A DNA stretch of 32,371 nt from Flavobacteriaceae bacterium (GCA_029938265.1 JAOZVI010000015.1:1-32371), one strand, 5' to 3'. Numbered from the stretch's first letter, positions 19,064 to 28,785 are shown. Notes: generated by a model from the letters alone, not told the origin. Program-made: numbers and translations.

Positions 19064-19645
19064 ATGATCAATGAATTACTAAAAGATAAACATATAATTT
19101 TAGCATCCGGTTCACCACGTAGGCAACAATTTTTAAAAGATCTAAACATCGATTTTGAAATAAGAACAAAAGAAATAGATGAAAATTATCCCAATCATCT
19201 AAAAGGTACAGAAATTACAGACTATTTAGCGAAATTTAAAGCCAATGCATTTTTAGATGAACTAAAAAATAATGATATTTTAATTACTTCTGATACGATC
19301 GTTTGGCTTAACAAAAAAGCATTAGGTAAGCCTAAGAACTTTGAAGAAGCTAAAAATATTTTGTTGCAATTATCTGGCAAAATGCATAAGGTCATTACAT
19401 CTATTGCGATTAGTGATAATAAGCACCAAACAATAGTAAATGATATTACCAAAGTATACTTTAAAGAATTGACAATACCACAAATTGAGTATTATATAAA
19501 AAAATTCAAACCTTATGATAAAGCAGGTAGCTACGGTATTCAAGAATGGATAGGGTTTATTGGAATTGACAAAATTGAAGGAAGTTATTTTAATGTTATG
19601 GGATTTCCTACGCATAAATTTTATGAAGCATTGATAAATTTTTAG
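19064..19645 (+). CDS. maf: Maf family nucleotide pyrophosphatase
   Basis: IILASGSPRRQQFL, SDTIVWL, KAGSYGIQEW, NVMGFPTHKFYE. Confidence 0.95.
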   Translation: MINELLKDKHIILASGSPRRQQFLKDLNIDFEIRTKEIDENYPNHLKGTEITDYLAKFKANAFLDELKNNDILITSDTIVWLNKKALGKPKNFEEAKNILLQLSGKMHKVITSIAISDNKHQTIVNDITKVYFKELTIPQIEYYIKKFKPYDKAGSYGIQEWIGFIGIDKIEGSYFNVMGFPTHKFYEALINF

Positions 19646-19665
19646 AATTAACTCATATTAATTCC

Positions 19666-19673
19666 TATTTTTG
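19666..19673 (+). promoter_or_regulatory. Candidate -7 element TATTTTTG upstream of transketolase half
   Basis: TAnnTTTG match 38 nt before ATG 19712. Confidence 0.4.
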
Positions 19674-19711
19674 TTCTTTTCAAAACAAAAACACTTTATT
19701 ACAATCATTTA

Positions 19712-20665
19712 ATGAAAAAATATACATATACCGAAAAAAAAGATACACGCTCTGGCTTTGGTGCCGGTTTGGCCGAATTAGGCAGAACCAATGAGAATGT
19801 AGTTGCATTATGTGCTGATTTAGTTGGTTCATTAAAAATGGACGAATTTATTAAAGAAAATCCTGAACGGTTTTTTCAGGTAGGTATTGCAGAAGCTAAC
19901 ATGATGGGGATTGCTGCGGGATTAACTATTGGTGGTAAAATACCGTTTACCGGAACTTTTGCCAATTTCTCTACCGGTAGAGTTTATGATCAGATCAGAC
20001 AATCTATTGCTTACTCTTTTAAAAATGTTAAAATTTGCGCATCTCATGCCGGTTTAACTTTAGGAGAAGATGGTGCTACACACCAAACGTTAGAAGATAT
20101 TGGTTTGATGAAAATGTTACCCGGAATGGTTGTCATTAATCCTTGTGATTATAACCAAACCAAGGCTGCCACAATTGCTATTGCTGATTATGAGGGACCT
20201 GTCTATTTACGCTTTGGACGTCCGGCTGTACCAGTTTTTACACCAAAAGATCAAAAATTTGAAATTGGTAAAGCAATAAAATTTACAGAGGGCAATGATG
20301 TAACCATCGTAGCAACAGGCCACTTAGTATGGGAAGCCTTACAAGCCGCAGAACAATTAGAAACTCAAGGTATAAAAGCAGAGGTAATTAATATTCATAC
20401 GATCAAACCCTTAGATGAAGTAGCTATTTTAAAATCGGTTTCAAAAACTAAATGTATAGTTACAGCAGAAGAACATAATATATTAGGAGGTTTAGGAGAA
20501 AGTGTAGCCAGAACACTCACATTAAACAATCCAGTTCCTCAGGAATTTGTTGCAGTTAATGACAAATTTGGTGAATCTGGTACTCCTGCTCAACTTATGG
20601 AAAAATACAATTTAAATGATAAAGCTATTATAAAAGCTGTTAAAAAAGTTATTGAAAGAAAATAA
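19712..20665 (+). CDS. Transketolase, C-terminal subunit (Pyr + C-terminal domains)
   Basis: RSGFGAGLAELG, GIAEANMMGIAAGL, SHAGLTLGEDGATHQTLEDIGLM, AEEHNILGGLGE; starts at the Pyr domain, no ThDP PP domain. Confidence 0.95.
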   Translation: MKKYTYTEKKDTRSGFGAGLAELGRTNENVVALCADLVGSLKMDEFIKENPERFFQVGIAEANMMGIAAGLTIGGKIPFTGTFANFSTGRVYDQIRQSIAYSFKNVKICASHAGLTLGEDGATHQTLEDIGLMKMLPGMVVINPCDYNQTKAATIAIADYEGPVYLRFGRPAVPVFTPKDQKFEIGKAIKFTEGNDVTIVATGHLVWEALQAAEQLETQGIKAEVINIHTIKPLDEVAILKSVSKTKCIVTAEEHNILGGLGESVARTLTLNNPVPQEFVAVNDKFGESGTPAQLMEKYNLNDKAIIKAVKKVIERK

Positions 20666-20705
20666 GTTAGTACATTTATAAATTCAACCATTAAAAATAT
20701 AAATT

Positions 20706-21353
20706 ATGAAGAAGTTAATTTTAATTTTATTAGTTTTTGGTGCATTTTCGACTTTGAACGCACAATTTTTAAATTATGGTATCAAAGGCGGTTTAAACTA
20801 TAATTCAAACGGTAATTTAAGAGATGTTTCCGGATTTGAAGATGATCTAAAGATCAAATCAGAAAATCTAACCGGATACCACATAGGAGTTTTTACTGAA
20901 ATAAAATTGCCTTTATGGATTTATCTCCGACCTGAATTATTATACACACATACTAAAAGTAGTTATGAAGGCGAACATACTAACTCTGAACTTTCAATTA
21001 ATAAAATTGATGCACCGATTTTGGTTGGCGCAAGAATACTAAAGATAGGTAGAATATTTGCCGGACCTGTATTTACCTATATGTTTGATACTGATTTTAA
21101 AGATACTGATATTTATGATAATGTAAAGAATTTGAGCTCTGATGATTTTGGGGTAGGTGGACAAATTGGAATTGGTGTAGAATTAGGAAAATTTGGTGCT
21201 GATATTCGCTGGGAATCTGGCTTTACAGATACTGAAGCACATTTTATTGGTGATCTAACAGATGGTTATGTAGGTTCTTCAACCGATGCTACTATTAGAA
21301 TTGATACACGTCCACAACAATTTATTGTAAGTGTCTACTATCAATTTAAATAA
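20706..21353 (+). CDS. Outer-membrane beta-barrel (porin-like) protein
   Basis: Signal peptide ILLVFGAFSTLNAQ; alternating amphipathic strands, GIKGGLNYN start and C-terminal VSVYYQFK. Confidence 0.85.
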   Translation: MKKLILILLVFGAFSTLNAQFLNYGIKGGLNYNSNGNLRDVSGFEDDLKIKSENLTGYHIGVFTEIKLPLWIYLRPELLYTHTKSSYEGEHTNSELSINKIDAPILVGARILKIGRIFAGPVFTYMFDTDFKDTDIYDNVKNLSSDDFGVGGQIGIGVELGKFGADIRWESGFTDTEAHFIGDLTDGYVGSSTDATIRIDTRPQQFIVSVYYQFK

Positions 21354-21376
21354 ATTATTATATATTTAAAAAAAAC

Positions 21377-21408
21377 TAAGGAGTATGATTTTTCAGCTCC
21401 TTTTTTTT
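21377..21408. terminator. Candidate rho-independent terminator
   Basis: AAGGAG ... CTCCTT stem followed by eight T. Confidence 0.7.
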
Positions 21409-21505
21409 ATTAGTATATTTGATTATTCATTTAGGCATCATTATTGGTATAGATTTGTAAATAATCTCTTAAGATATGATTAAACTAATTTTAAAAATAT
21501 TCAAT

Positions 21506-22009
21506 ATGAAAAAATTATTCCTTATTCTCCCAATTATTTCTTTATTATTTGCATCCTGTGTTAGTGAAGTTGGCCCTCCAGGTCCTCCCGGACAAGACGG
21601 TATCAATATTTTAGGACAAATATTTGAAGCTCAGGTTAGTTTTAATTCTGGAAATAACTATGAGGTATTGGTTGATTTTCCTTCTAATATTGATGTTTAT
21701 GATACAGATGTTGTAATTGCATATATCTTATCCGGAAATGACAATGGTGTAGACATTTGGGAACCATTGCCACAAACATTATTTTTCGAAGACGGAATAT
21801 TGCTTTATGGCTTCAACCATACATATGCAGATATTGCTTTTTTCTTAGATGGTACTGTTTATCTTGACGACCTATTACCTCAATTTACACAAAATATTAT
21901 TTTTAGAGTTGCAATTATTCCAGCAGATTCCGCGCAAGGCTTAAATCTAGACAATTTAGATAGTGTTATGAATTCATTACAAAATCAAGAAATTATTAGA
22001 TTGAATTAA
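21506..22009 (+). CDS. Lipoprotein with short collagen-like GPPGPPGQDG segment
   Basis: Start at internal ATG 21506 gives MKKLFLILPIISLLFASC (SPII lipobox) then VSEVGPPGPPGQDGINILGQIFEAQV. Confidence 0.8.
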   Translation: MKKLFLILPIISLLFASCVSEVGPPGPPGQDGINILGQIFEAQVSFNSGNNYEVLVDFPSNIDVYDTDVVIAYILSGNDNGVDIWEPLPQTLFFEDGILLYGFNHTYADIAFFLDGTVYLDDLLPQFTQNIIFRVAIIPADSAQGLNLDNLDSVMNSLQNQEIIRLN

Positions 22010-22051
22010 ATTTTATATTTACAAAATCAAATAAAAAAGTAATCCCTTTTT

Positions 22052-23605
22052 ATGAGAAAATATATTTTTGCTTCGGTTCTAATAACTTTAGGTATAATTT
22101 TATTATTATTTTCATTTTTAGGAAATAATAAAGATGGATATGTTGAAAATATTTTTTCAAAAGAATCCAAAACCTTTGATGATACATTTACCGGATTTAT
22201 CAATAAATTTGAAAATAATATCACGACTATCAAATCAAACTTTACTGAACCCAATAAAATTAAAGATTCATTATTTACACGGAATTTCTTCTTAAACACT
22301 TTTAAAGATGACCAACACATCGTTTCTGTTAGTTTTTTTCAAAACAATTATAAAATTGGAATTAAAAAAGAAAAAAATAGTATGGTCTATGCTATTGATA
22401 GTACAAAAGTTCTTGATATAGTACGCTGGAAAAGATTTGAAGATGGCAAATATGTAAGTTCATGGGATGAAAGTTTTGAAAATACGATCAATAATACACA
22501 ACAATATAAAGATCTGTTAAAAAAGAAAGATGAGATCCAATGGTTTTTTTATAAAAACGATACCCTAAATAATGATTCTTTTAAAAATAAAGACCTTTTT
22601 TATGCAGGATATTCCTATCAAATTGATACAATTAACAGAGTCTTGTTGTTTAGCTTTTCAAGAAGTGCTTTGAACAATGATTTTAAGAATCTTTCCAAAT
22701 ACAACGACTTCAAAATTATTATTAAAAATAACAATGGTGATATTTGGGACTTAAGCTCAGTAAAACCTATATCAAAAAAACAAAATATTGACATTAAAAC
22801 TGATAGTTTATCCTTTAATATCTTAAATCACTTTAAAAGATTTGATGAAAAGGAAACTGGTATTTTCAAATTCAAATATAAAAATGAATCTTTTTGGAAT
22901 TCTTTCAAAAGTTTTTCTGATTACTCTGGCCTAAATAATTATATCTTAACTATACCTGGATCTCAATTGTCAACAAATTCAAATAAAAATCAAACATTAA
23001 TATTAAGATGGCTATCTATAATATTATTGGTTTCAGGATTTATTTTACTTCTCGTAAAAAAAAGAAAATTTTATCTTCCCAATAATATCAATATTCCCCC
23101 AATTAAAGACCTATTAAAAAATGATGAAAACAGGTATTTGGAATTCAAATCTTCTAGCAGGTGGGATTATAGACAAGAAAAATTCAACCCTGAATTAGAA
23201 AATGTAATTTATAAAACAATTGCTGCCTTTGGAAATACAGATGGTGGTATTTTATTAATTGGTATTGATGACGACAAAATTATACTAGGTTTAGAAAAAG
23301 ATTTTAACACTTTTAAAAAAGCAACGCCCGATTATTATGAAATTCATCTTAGAAATAATCTTCATAATCAAATGGGAGTCAAAAATGTTAGTAAAAATAT
23401 TAGAATACAATTTGAAGAAATTGAATTAAATAAAATTATTTGTAAAATTAAAATTCTCGCTGCAAATGAACCTATTTTCATAAAAACCAAAAATAAAAAT
23501 GGTCAAACTGAAGAAAAATTCTTTGTACGCAGTGGAAACTCTTCCCAAGAAATTAAGTCAGCTATTGAAATTAATGACTACATCAATAGTCGATTTAATA
23601 AATAA
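22052..23605 (+). CDS. Membrane-anchored AlbA_2 / Schlafen-like putative nucleotide- or nucleic-acid-binding protein
   Basis: TM1 (IFASVLITLGIILLLFSFL), ~300-aa non-cytoplasmic region, TM2 (WLSIILLVSGFILLLV), C-terminal ENRYLEFKSSSRWD...IAAFGNTDGGILLIGIDDD...KFFVRSGNSSQEI. Confidence 0.85.
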   Translation: MRKYIFASVLITLGIILLLFSFLGNNKDGYVENIFSKESKTFDDTFTGFINKFENNITTIKSNFTEPNKIKDSLFTRNFFLNTFKDDQHIVSVSFFQNNYKIGIKKEKNSMVYAIDSTKVLDIVRWKRFEDGKYVSSWDESFENTINNTQQYKDLLKKKDEIQWFFYKNDTLNNDSFKNKDLFYAGYSYQIDTINRVLLFSFSRSALNNDFKNLSKYNDFKIIIKNNNGDIWDLSSVKPISKKQNIDIKTDSLSFNILNHFKRFDEKETGIFKFKYKNESFWNSFKSFSDYSGLNNYILTIPGSQLSTNSNKNQTLILRWLSIILLVSGFILLLVKKRKFYLPNNINIPPIKDLLKNDENRYLEFKSSSRWDYRQEKFNPELENVIYKTIAAFGNTDGGILLIGIDDDKIILGLEKDFNTFKKATPDYYEIHLRNNLHNQMGVKNVSKNIRIQFEEIELNKIICKIKILAANEPIFIKTKNKNGQTEEKFFVRSGNSSQEIKSAIEINDYINSRFNK

Positions 23606-23670
23606 TATTTTCTAAATGTAAAACAAAAGTTAAAATGATATAAATCATTCTTATTTAGCCATAAATTAAT

Positions 23671-23678
23671 TATTTTTG
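23671..23678 (+). promoter_or_regulatory. Candidate -7 element TATTTTTG upstream of ppdK
   Basis: TAnnTTTG match about 80 nt before ATG 23758. Confidence 0.4.
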
Positions 23679-23757
23679 CTCGTCTTATTATAAAATTTAT
23701 TTAATACAAATAACCAAACAAAAAATTAATAAAAGATTTAATAAATTAAAGATCATT

Positions 23758-26478
23758 ATGGAAAACAAATCAAAAAAAAGAGTTTATACATTTGGTAATA
23801 AAAAAGCTGAAGGAAAAAGTGAAATGAAAAACCTTTTAGGTGGTAAAGGTGCTAATTTAGCGGAAATGAACCTTATTGGTATTCCGGTTCCTCCTGGCTT
23901 TACAATTACTACAGAAGTATGTACTGAATACAATCAAATTGGCAAAGATAAAATTGTTGAACTAATTAAAGCTGAAGTTGAAGATGCTGTTAAAAATACC
24001 GAGAAAATTTTAGGAACTAAATTTGGTGATAAAGTAAATCCTCTTTTATTATCAGTTCGTTCAGGTTCCAGAGTATCGATGCCCGGTATGATGGATACGG
24101 TTTTGAATTTAGGTTTGAATGATGAAGCTGTTGAAGGGATTGCTAAAAAATCAGGTAATGAGCGTTTTGCATGGGATTCATACAGAAGATTTGTCCAAAT
24201 GTATGGGGATGTTGTTTTGGGAATGAAACCTGAAAGTAAAGAAGATATTGATCCGTTTGAAGGCATAATGGAAGAGCTTAAAGAAAAAAGAGGTATTGAA
24301 CTCGATACTGATTTTACTGTTGAAGATCTAAAAGAATTGGTTTCAAAATTTAAGGAAGCTGTTACAAAACAAACCGGAAAAGAATTCCCTGATGATCCTT
24401 GGGATCAACTTTGGGGAGCTGTAATGGCTGTTTTTGATAGCTGGAATACAGATAGAGCTGTTTATTACAGAAAGATGCATAAATATCCGGATGACTGGGG
24501 AACTGCTGTAAACGTGCAAGCAATGGTTTACGGAAATATGGGATCAAACTCTGGTACTGGTGTAGCTTTTACACGTGATGCTGGTACAGGAGAAAATATC
24601 TTTAATGGAGAGTACTTAATTGATGCTCAGGGAGAAGATGTTGTTGCCGGTATTCGTACACCTCAAGAAATCACAAAAGAAGGTTCTTTGCGTTGGGCAA
24701 AATTAGCTTCTGTATCAGAAAATGACAGAGCTTTAAATTATCCTTCTTTAGAAGAGGTAATGCCTAAAGTTTATAAAGAATTAGTTGACATTCAAAATAA
24801 TTTAGAAGACCACTATAACGATATGCAAGACATAGAATTTACTATTCAAGATGGTAAATTATGGATGCTACAAACACGTAGTGGTAAACGTACAGGTGCA
24901 GCTATGGTTCGTATGGCTATTGAAATGCTTAAAGAAGGAAGAATTTCTAAGAAAGAAGCACTAATGAGAGTTGAACCTAATAAATTAGATGAATTACTTC
25001 ACCCTGTTTTTGATAAAAAAGCAATGGCAGAAGCTACAGTTCTAACAAAAGGTTTACCTGCTTCTCCGGGAGCTGCAACCGGACAATTGGTTTTCTTTGC
25101 AGATGAAGCTGATAAATACAAAAATGCTATTTTAACACGTATTGAAACATCTCCGGAAGATCTTGAAGGAATGAATATAGCCAATGGTATTTTAACTGCT
25201 CGTGGAGGTATGACCTCTCATGCTGCAGTAGTTGCTCGTGGTATGGGTAAATGTTGTGTTTCAGGTGCTGGTGAATTAAAAATAAACTATAAAGAACGTA
25301 CTTTAACAATTAAAGGTAAAGTCTTCAAAGAAGGTGATTGGGTATCTTTAAATGGTTCTACCGGTGAATTATATAAAGGTAGTATCGCAACAATAGATCC
25401 TGAATTAAGTGGTGATTTTGGTAATCTTATGGATTTAACCAGTGAATTTACCAGAATGTATGTTAGAGCAAATGCTGACACCCCACATGATAGCCAGGTT
25501 GCCCGTGATTTTGGGGCCAAAGGTATCGGACTTTGTCGTACTGAACATATGTTCTTTGAAGGTGTAAAAATTGTTGCCATGCGCGAAATGATCTTAGCTG
25601 ATGATGTAGATGGAAGAAAAGCAGCTCTTGAAAAATTATTACCGATTCAGCAAAAAGATTTTGAAGGTATTTTTGAAGTAATGCATGATCTTCCTGTAAC
25701 TGTTCGTTTATTGGATCCACCTCTTCACGAATTTGTACCTCATGATGAAAAAGGTCAGAAAGAAATGGCTGACGTTATGGGTGTTTCTGTTGATGTTATC
25801 AAACAAAAAGTTGAAGATCTGGCAGAATTTAACCCAATGTTAGGTCACAGAGGATGTCGTTTAGGAAATACTTATCCTGAAATTACAGAAATGCAAACAC
25901 GTGCAATTATAGGTGCTGCTCTAGTGCTTAAGAAAAAAGGCATTGTTACAAAACCAGAAATCATGATTCCTTTAACCGGAACATTAGCTGAGATGAAGAT
26001 GCAAGAAGATATTGTAAGAGATACTATCGCAAAAGTATTTGAAGAAACAGGTGATACTATAGAGTATTTGGTTGGAACTATGATTGAAATTCCTCGTGCT
26101 GCACTTACAGCCGATGAAATTGCAAAATCAGCTGAATTTTTCTCATTCGGAACAAATGATCTTACGCAAATGGCCTTTGGTTATTCTCGTGACGATGCCG
26201 GAAAATTCTTACCAATCTATATTGAAAAAGGTATCTTAAAAGATGATCCTTTTGAGGTATTGGATCAAGAAGGTGTAGGTCAATTAGTAGAAATGGCTGT
26301 TAATAAAGGTCGTCAAACACGTCCTGATATCAAATTGGGTATTTGTGGTGAGCACGGTGGTGAACCAAGTTCAGTTGAATTTTGTCATCGCACAGGATTA
26401 GATTATGTTTCTTGTTCTCCTTTTAGAGTGCCAATCGCAAGATTAGCAGCTGCACAAGCACAAATAAGAGATTTATAA
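23758..26478 (+). CDS. ppdK: Pyruvate, phosphate dikinase
   Basis: LGGKGANLAEM, SVRSGSRVSMPGMMDTVLNLGLN, phosphohistidine GGMTSHAAVVARGMGKCCV, LCRTEHMFF, SFGTNDLTQMAFGYSRDD. Confidence 0.97.
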   Translation: MENKSKKRVYTFGNKKAEGKSEMKNLLGGKGANLAEMNLIGIPVPPGFTITTEVCTEYNQIGKDKIVELIKAEVEDAVKNTEKILGTKFGDKVNPLLLSVRSGSRVSMPGMMDTVLNLGLNDEAVEGIAKKSGNERFAWDSYRRFVQMYGDVVLGMKPESKEDIDPFEGIMEELKEKRGIELDTDFTVEDLKELVSKFKEAVTKQTGKEFPDDPWDQLWGAVMAVFDSWNTDRAVYYRKMHKYPDDWGTAVNVQAMVYGNMGSNSGTGVAFTRDAGTGENIFNGEYLIDAQGEDVVAGIRTPQEITKEGSLRWAKLASVSENDRALNYPSLEEVMPKVYKELVDIQNNLEDHYNDMQDIEFTIQDGKLWMLQTRSGKRTGAAMVRMAIEMLKEGRISKKEALMRVEPNKLDELLHPVFDKKAMAEATVLTKGLPASPGAATGQLVFFADEADKYKNAILTRIETSPEDLEGMNIANGILTARGGMTSHAAVVARGMGKCCVSGAGELKINYKERTLTIKGKVFKEGDWVSLNGSTGELYKGSIATIDPELSGDFGNLMDLTSEFTRMYVRANADTPHDSQVARDFGAKGIGLCRTEHMFFEGVKIVAMREMILADDVDGRKAALEKLLPIQQKDFEGIFEVMHDLPVTVRLLDPPLHEFVPHDEKGQKEMADVMGVSVDVIKQKVEDLAEFNPMLGHRGCRLGNTYPEITEMQTRAIIGAALVLKKKGIVTKPEIMIPLTGTLAEMKMQEDIVRDTIAKVFEETGDTIEYLVGTMIEIPRAALTADEIAKSAEFFSFGTNDLTQMAFGYSRDDAGKFLPIYIEKGILKDDPFEVLDQEGVGQLVEMAVNKGRQTRPDIKLGICGEHGGEPSSVEFCHRTGLDYVSCSPFRVPIARLAAAQAQIRDL

Positions 26479-26500
26479 AATCAATTATATAAATATTTAT

Positions 26501-26527
26501 AAGGCTGCCTTAAAAGGCGGCCTTTTT
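26501..26527. terminator. Rho-independent terminator after ppdK
   Basis: AAGGCTGCCTT-AA-AAGGCGGCCTT stem (one G-U) plus T tract. Confidence 0.92.
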
Positions 26528-26532
26528 TTATT

Positions 26533-26540
26533 TATCTTCG
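26533..26540 (+). promoter_or_regulatory. Near-consensus -7 element TATCTTCG upstream of DUF2520 gene
   Basis: Ends 4 nt before ATG 26545. Confidence 0.4.
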
Positions 26541-26544
26541 TTAT

Positions 26545-27300
26545 ATGATTAGAGTTGTTTTAATTGGAGCCGGAAATATTGCCTTTCATTTAGCAAAAGC
26601 ATTTAGAGATACAAAGGAGGTTGACCTTATCCAACGCTATAGTCGAGATAATAAAAATGATAAATATTTTGATAGAAATATTCCAAAAACAAATAATATC
26701 AATAGTTTATATAAAGCTGATATTTATATAATTGCCATAAATGATGATGCCATTTCAACTTTTTCAAAACAATTGTCTTTTGAGGAAGGGTTAGTTCTTC
26801 ATACATCCGGTAGTAAGCCTTTAAATTCATTAAAATGTTCTGCTAATAAAGGAGTGTTCTATCCTTTACAAACCTTTTCTAAAGAAATTGAATTAAATTA
26901 TAATAAAATTCCAATTTGCATTGAAACCGAATATTCAAATGACATGGATTTATTAAGATCATTGGCTAGCTCTATAAGTAATAATGTACATGAAATAGAT
27001 TCTGATCAACGAGAAAAATTACATATTGCAGCTGTTTTTGCCAATAATTTTTCTAATCACATGTTCAAACTTGCCAATGATATTTGTATTGAAAATAATT
27101 TTTCTTTTGACATTTTAAAACCTTTAATTTTCGAAACTGTAAAAAAACTAAATGATCTAAGTCCGTATGAAGCTCAAACCGGCCCTGCACAAAGAAATGA
27201 TATTGAAGTTATTAAAAAACAATTACAACAATTGGATAATAATAAAAAAGAAATTTATAATTTAGTCACAAATTCAATTAAAAAAACTTATAATTCTTAA
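26545..27300 (+). CDS. Rossmann-fold and DUF2520 domain protein
   Basis: VVLIGAGNIAFHLAKAF, VLHTSGSKPLNSL, GVFYPLQTFSKE, QTGPAQRNDIEVI. Confidence 0.93.
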   Translation: MIRVVLIGAGNIAFHLAKAFRDTKEVDLIQRYSRDNKNDKYFDRNIPKTNNINSLYKADIYIIAINDDAISTFSKQLSFEEGLVLHTSGSKPLNSLKCSANKGVFYPLQTFSKEIELNYNKIPICIETEYSNDMDLLRSLASSISNNVHEIDSDQREKLHIAAVFANNFSNHMFKLANDICIENNFSFDILKPLIFETVKKLNDLSPYEAQTGPAQRNDIEVIKKQLQQLDNNKKEIYNLVTNSIKKTYNS

Positions 27301-27330
27301 TATTATATATTTAAATATCAACTGATTATC

Positions 27331-27858
27331 ATGGAAAAAAGCTACAAAGAACTAATGCCAAACATAACAACTTTTATTTTAGATGTTGATGGTGTTTTAA
27401 CTGATGGATCTGTTACTATTTTTCCTGATGGTGAATTGGTAAGAAAAATGAACACAAAAGACGGATTTGCTTTAAAAACTGCCATTGATATGGGATATCA
27501 TGTATGTATCATTTCAGGAGGTAGTAGTCAGGCCGTAAAATTAAGGTTAAATGGTTTAGGTATTACTAATATTTATTTAGGCGTTCATAATAAAATTGAA
27601 AAATTAGAAGAATTTCTGAAAATCTATGATATTGATAGGGATAATGTTTTGTATATGGGTGATGATATTCCTGACCTTCCCGTAATGAAAATGGTTGGTT
27701 TGGCAGCCTGCCCTAATGATGCTGTTCAGGAAATTCAACATATCTCTAATTATATTTCTCAAAAAAAAGGAGGAAAAGGATGTGTGAGAGATGTAATTGA
27801 ACAAGTGTTAAAAGTACAGGATAAATGGCATTTAACATATGATGCAAAATACTTTTAA
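27331..27858 (+). CDS. KdsC-like HAD family phosphatase
   Basis: FILDVDGVLTDGSV, IISGGSSQAVKLR, YMGDDIPDLPVMKMVGLAACPNDA, GGKGCVRDVIEQ. Confidence 0.93.
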   Translation: MEKSYKELMPNITTFILDVDGVLTDGSVTIFPDGELVRKMNTKDGFALKTAIDMGYHVCIISGGSSQAVKLRLNGLGITNIYLGVHNKIEKLEEFLKIYDIDRDNVLYMGDDIPDLPVMKMVGLAACPNDAVQEIQHISNYISQKKGGKGCVRDVIEQVLKVQDKWHLTYDAKYF

Positions 27859-27861
27859 TAA

Positions 27862-28785
27862 ATGACAGTACAAGATAATTCACAAATACCTGTTGTTGGA
27901 TGGTTTATAAGGCTCTTCCAAAAAATTAAAATTCCCGGTCTTGAAGGAATGAGCCTGTATGACCTTTTAAATATGTACATAACCGGTATAATTAAAGGGG
28001 CATTGACTACTCGGGCAGGAAGTATTGCTTTTAGTTTCTTTATTGCTCTTTTTCCAGCTGCTCTTTTTGTTTTAACACTTATACCATATGTGCCAATTGA
28101 AGGATTCCAAGATGATCTTCTATCATTTATCTACAGAACTTTACCTTCTAAAGAATCATCTGAAGCCGTATCACAAGTAGTCAATGATATTGCCAAAAAT
28201 AAATATGGAGAGTTACTTTCTTTTGGTTTTTTATTATCTATTATTTTAATGACCAACGGTGTAAATGCTATTTTAAGTGGTTTTGAATATACTTTTCACG
28301 ATATTGAAACAAGAACGGTTATTCGGCAATATTTAGTTGCATTAGCAATTTCATTGGTTTTGACTTTTTTGTTATTGTTTACTGTAAGTGTTATTATTAT
28401 ATTAGAAATTGTAATCAGGTTTGTAAATCCTGAAGGATTTTTAGGTGATGCATCATTTTGGATAGGAGTAGCTCAAATTCTTATCTTAATGCTTATGGTT
28501 TTTATTGGAGTTTCTTTATTGTATTATTATGGCATAAAAGAAGGGAAAAAAATATCATTTTTTTCACCAGGCACTATTTTTACTACTGTATTATTTGTCA
28601 TCAATTTTGAATTCTTTAAAATATATATTGAAAAATTTTCTCAATACAATCAATTATATGGTTCAATTGGTACAGTTATAATTATTATGTTGTTCATTTG
28701 GGTAAATTCAATTATATTGCTCTTAGGTTTTGAACTTAATACAACCTTAATAAAAATGCATAAAAATAATTTAGAAAAATATTAA
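27862..28785 (+). CDS. YihY/BrkB family membrane protein
   Basis: TTRAGSIAFSFFIALFPAALFVLTLIPYVP; six hydrophobic segments; YGSIGTVIIIMLFIWVNSIILLLGFELN. Confidence 0.93.
   Translation: MTVQDNSQIPVVGWFIRLFQKIKIPGLEGMSLYDLLNMYITGIIKGALTTRAGSIAFSFFIALFPAALFVLTLIPYVPIEGFQDDLLSFIYRTLPSKESSEAVSQVVNDIAKNKYGELLSFGFLLSIILMTNGVNAILSGFEYTFHDIETRTVIRQYLVALAISLVLTFLLLFTVSVIIILEIVIRFVNPEGFLGDASFWIGVAQILILMLMVFIGVSLLYYYGIKEGKKISFFSPGTIFTTVLFVINFEFFKIYIEKFSQYNQLYGSIGTVIIIMLFIWVNSIILLLGFELNTTLIKMHKNNLEKY

Noticed and set aside
23934-25720. Several minus-strand ORFs antisense to ppdK (60-110 aa)
   Set aside because: Low-complexity antisense translations within a highly conserved enzyme gene; no starts or motifs supporting expression
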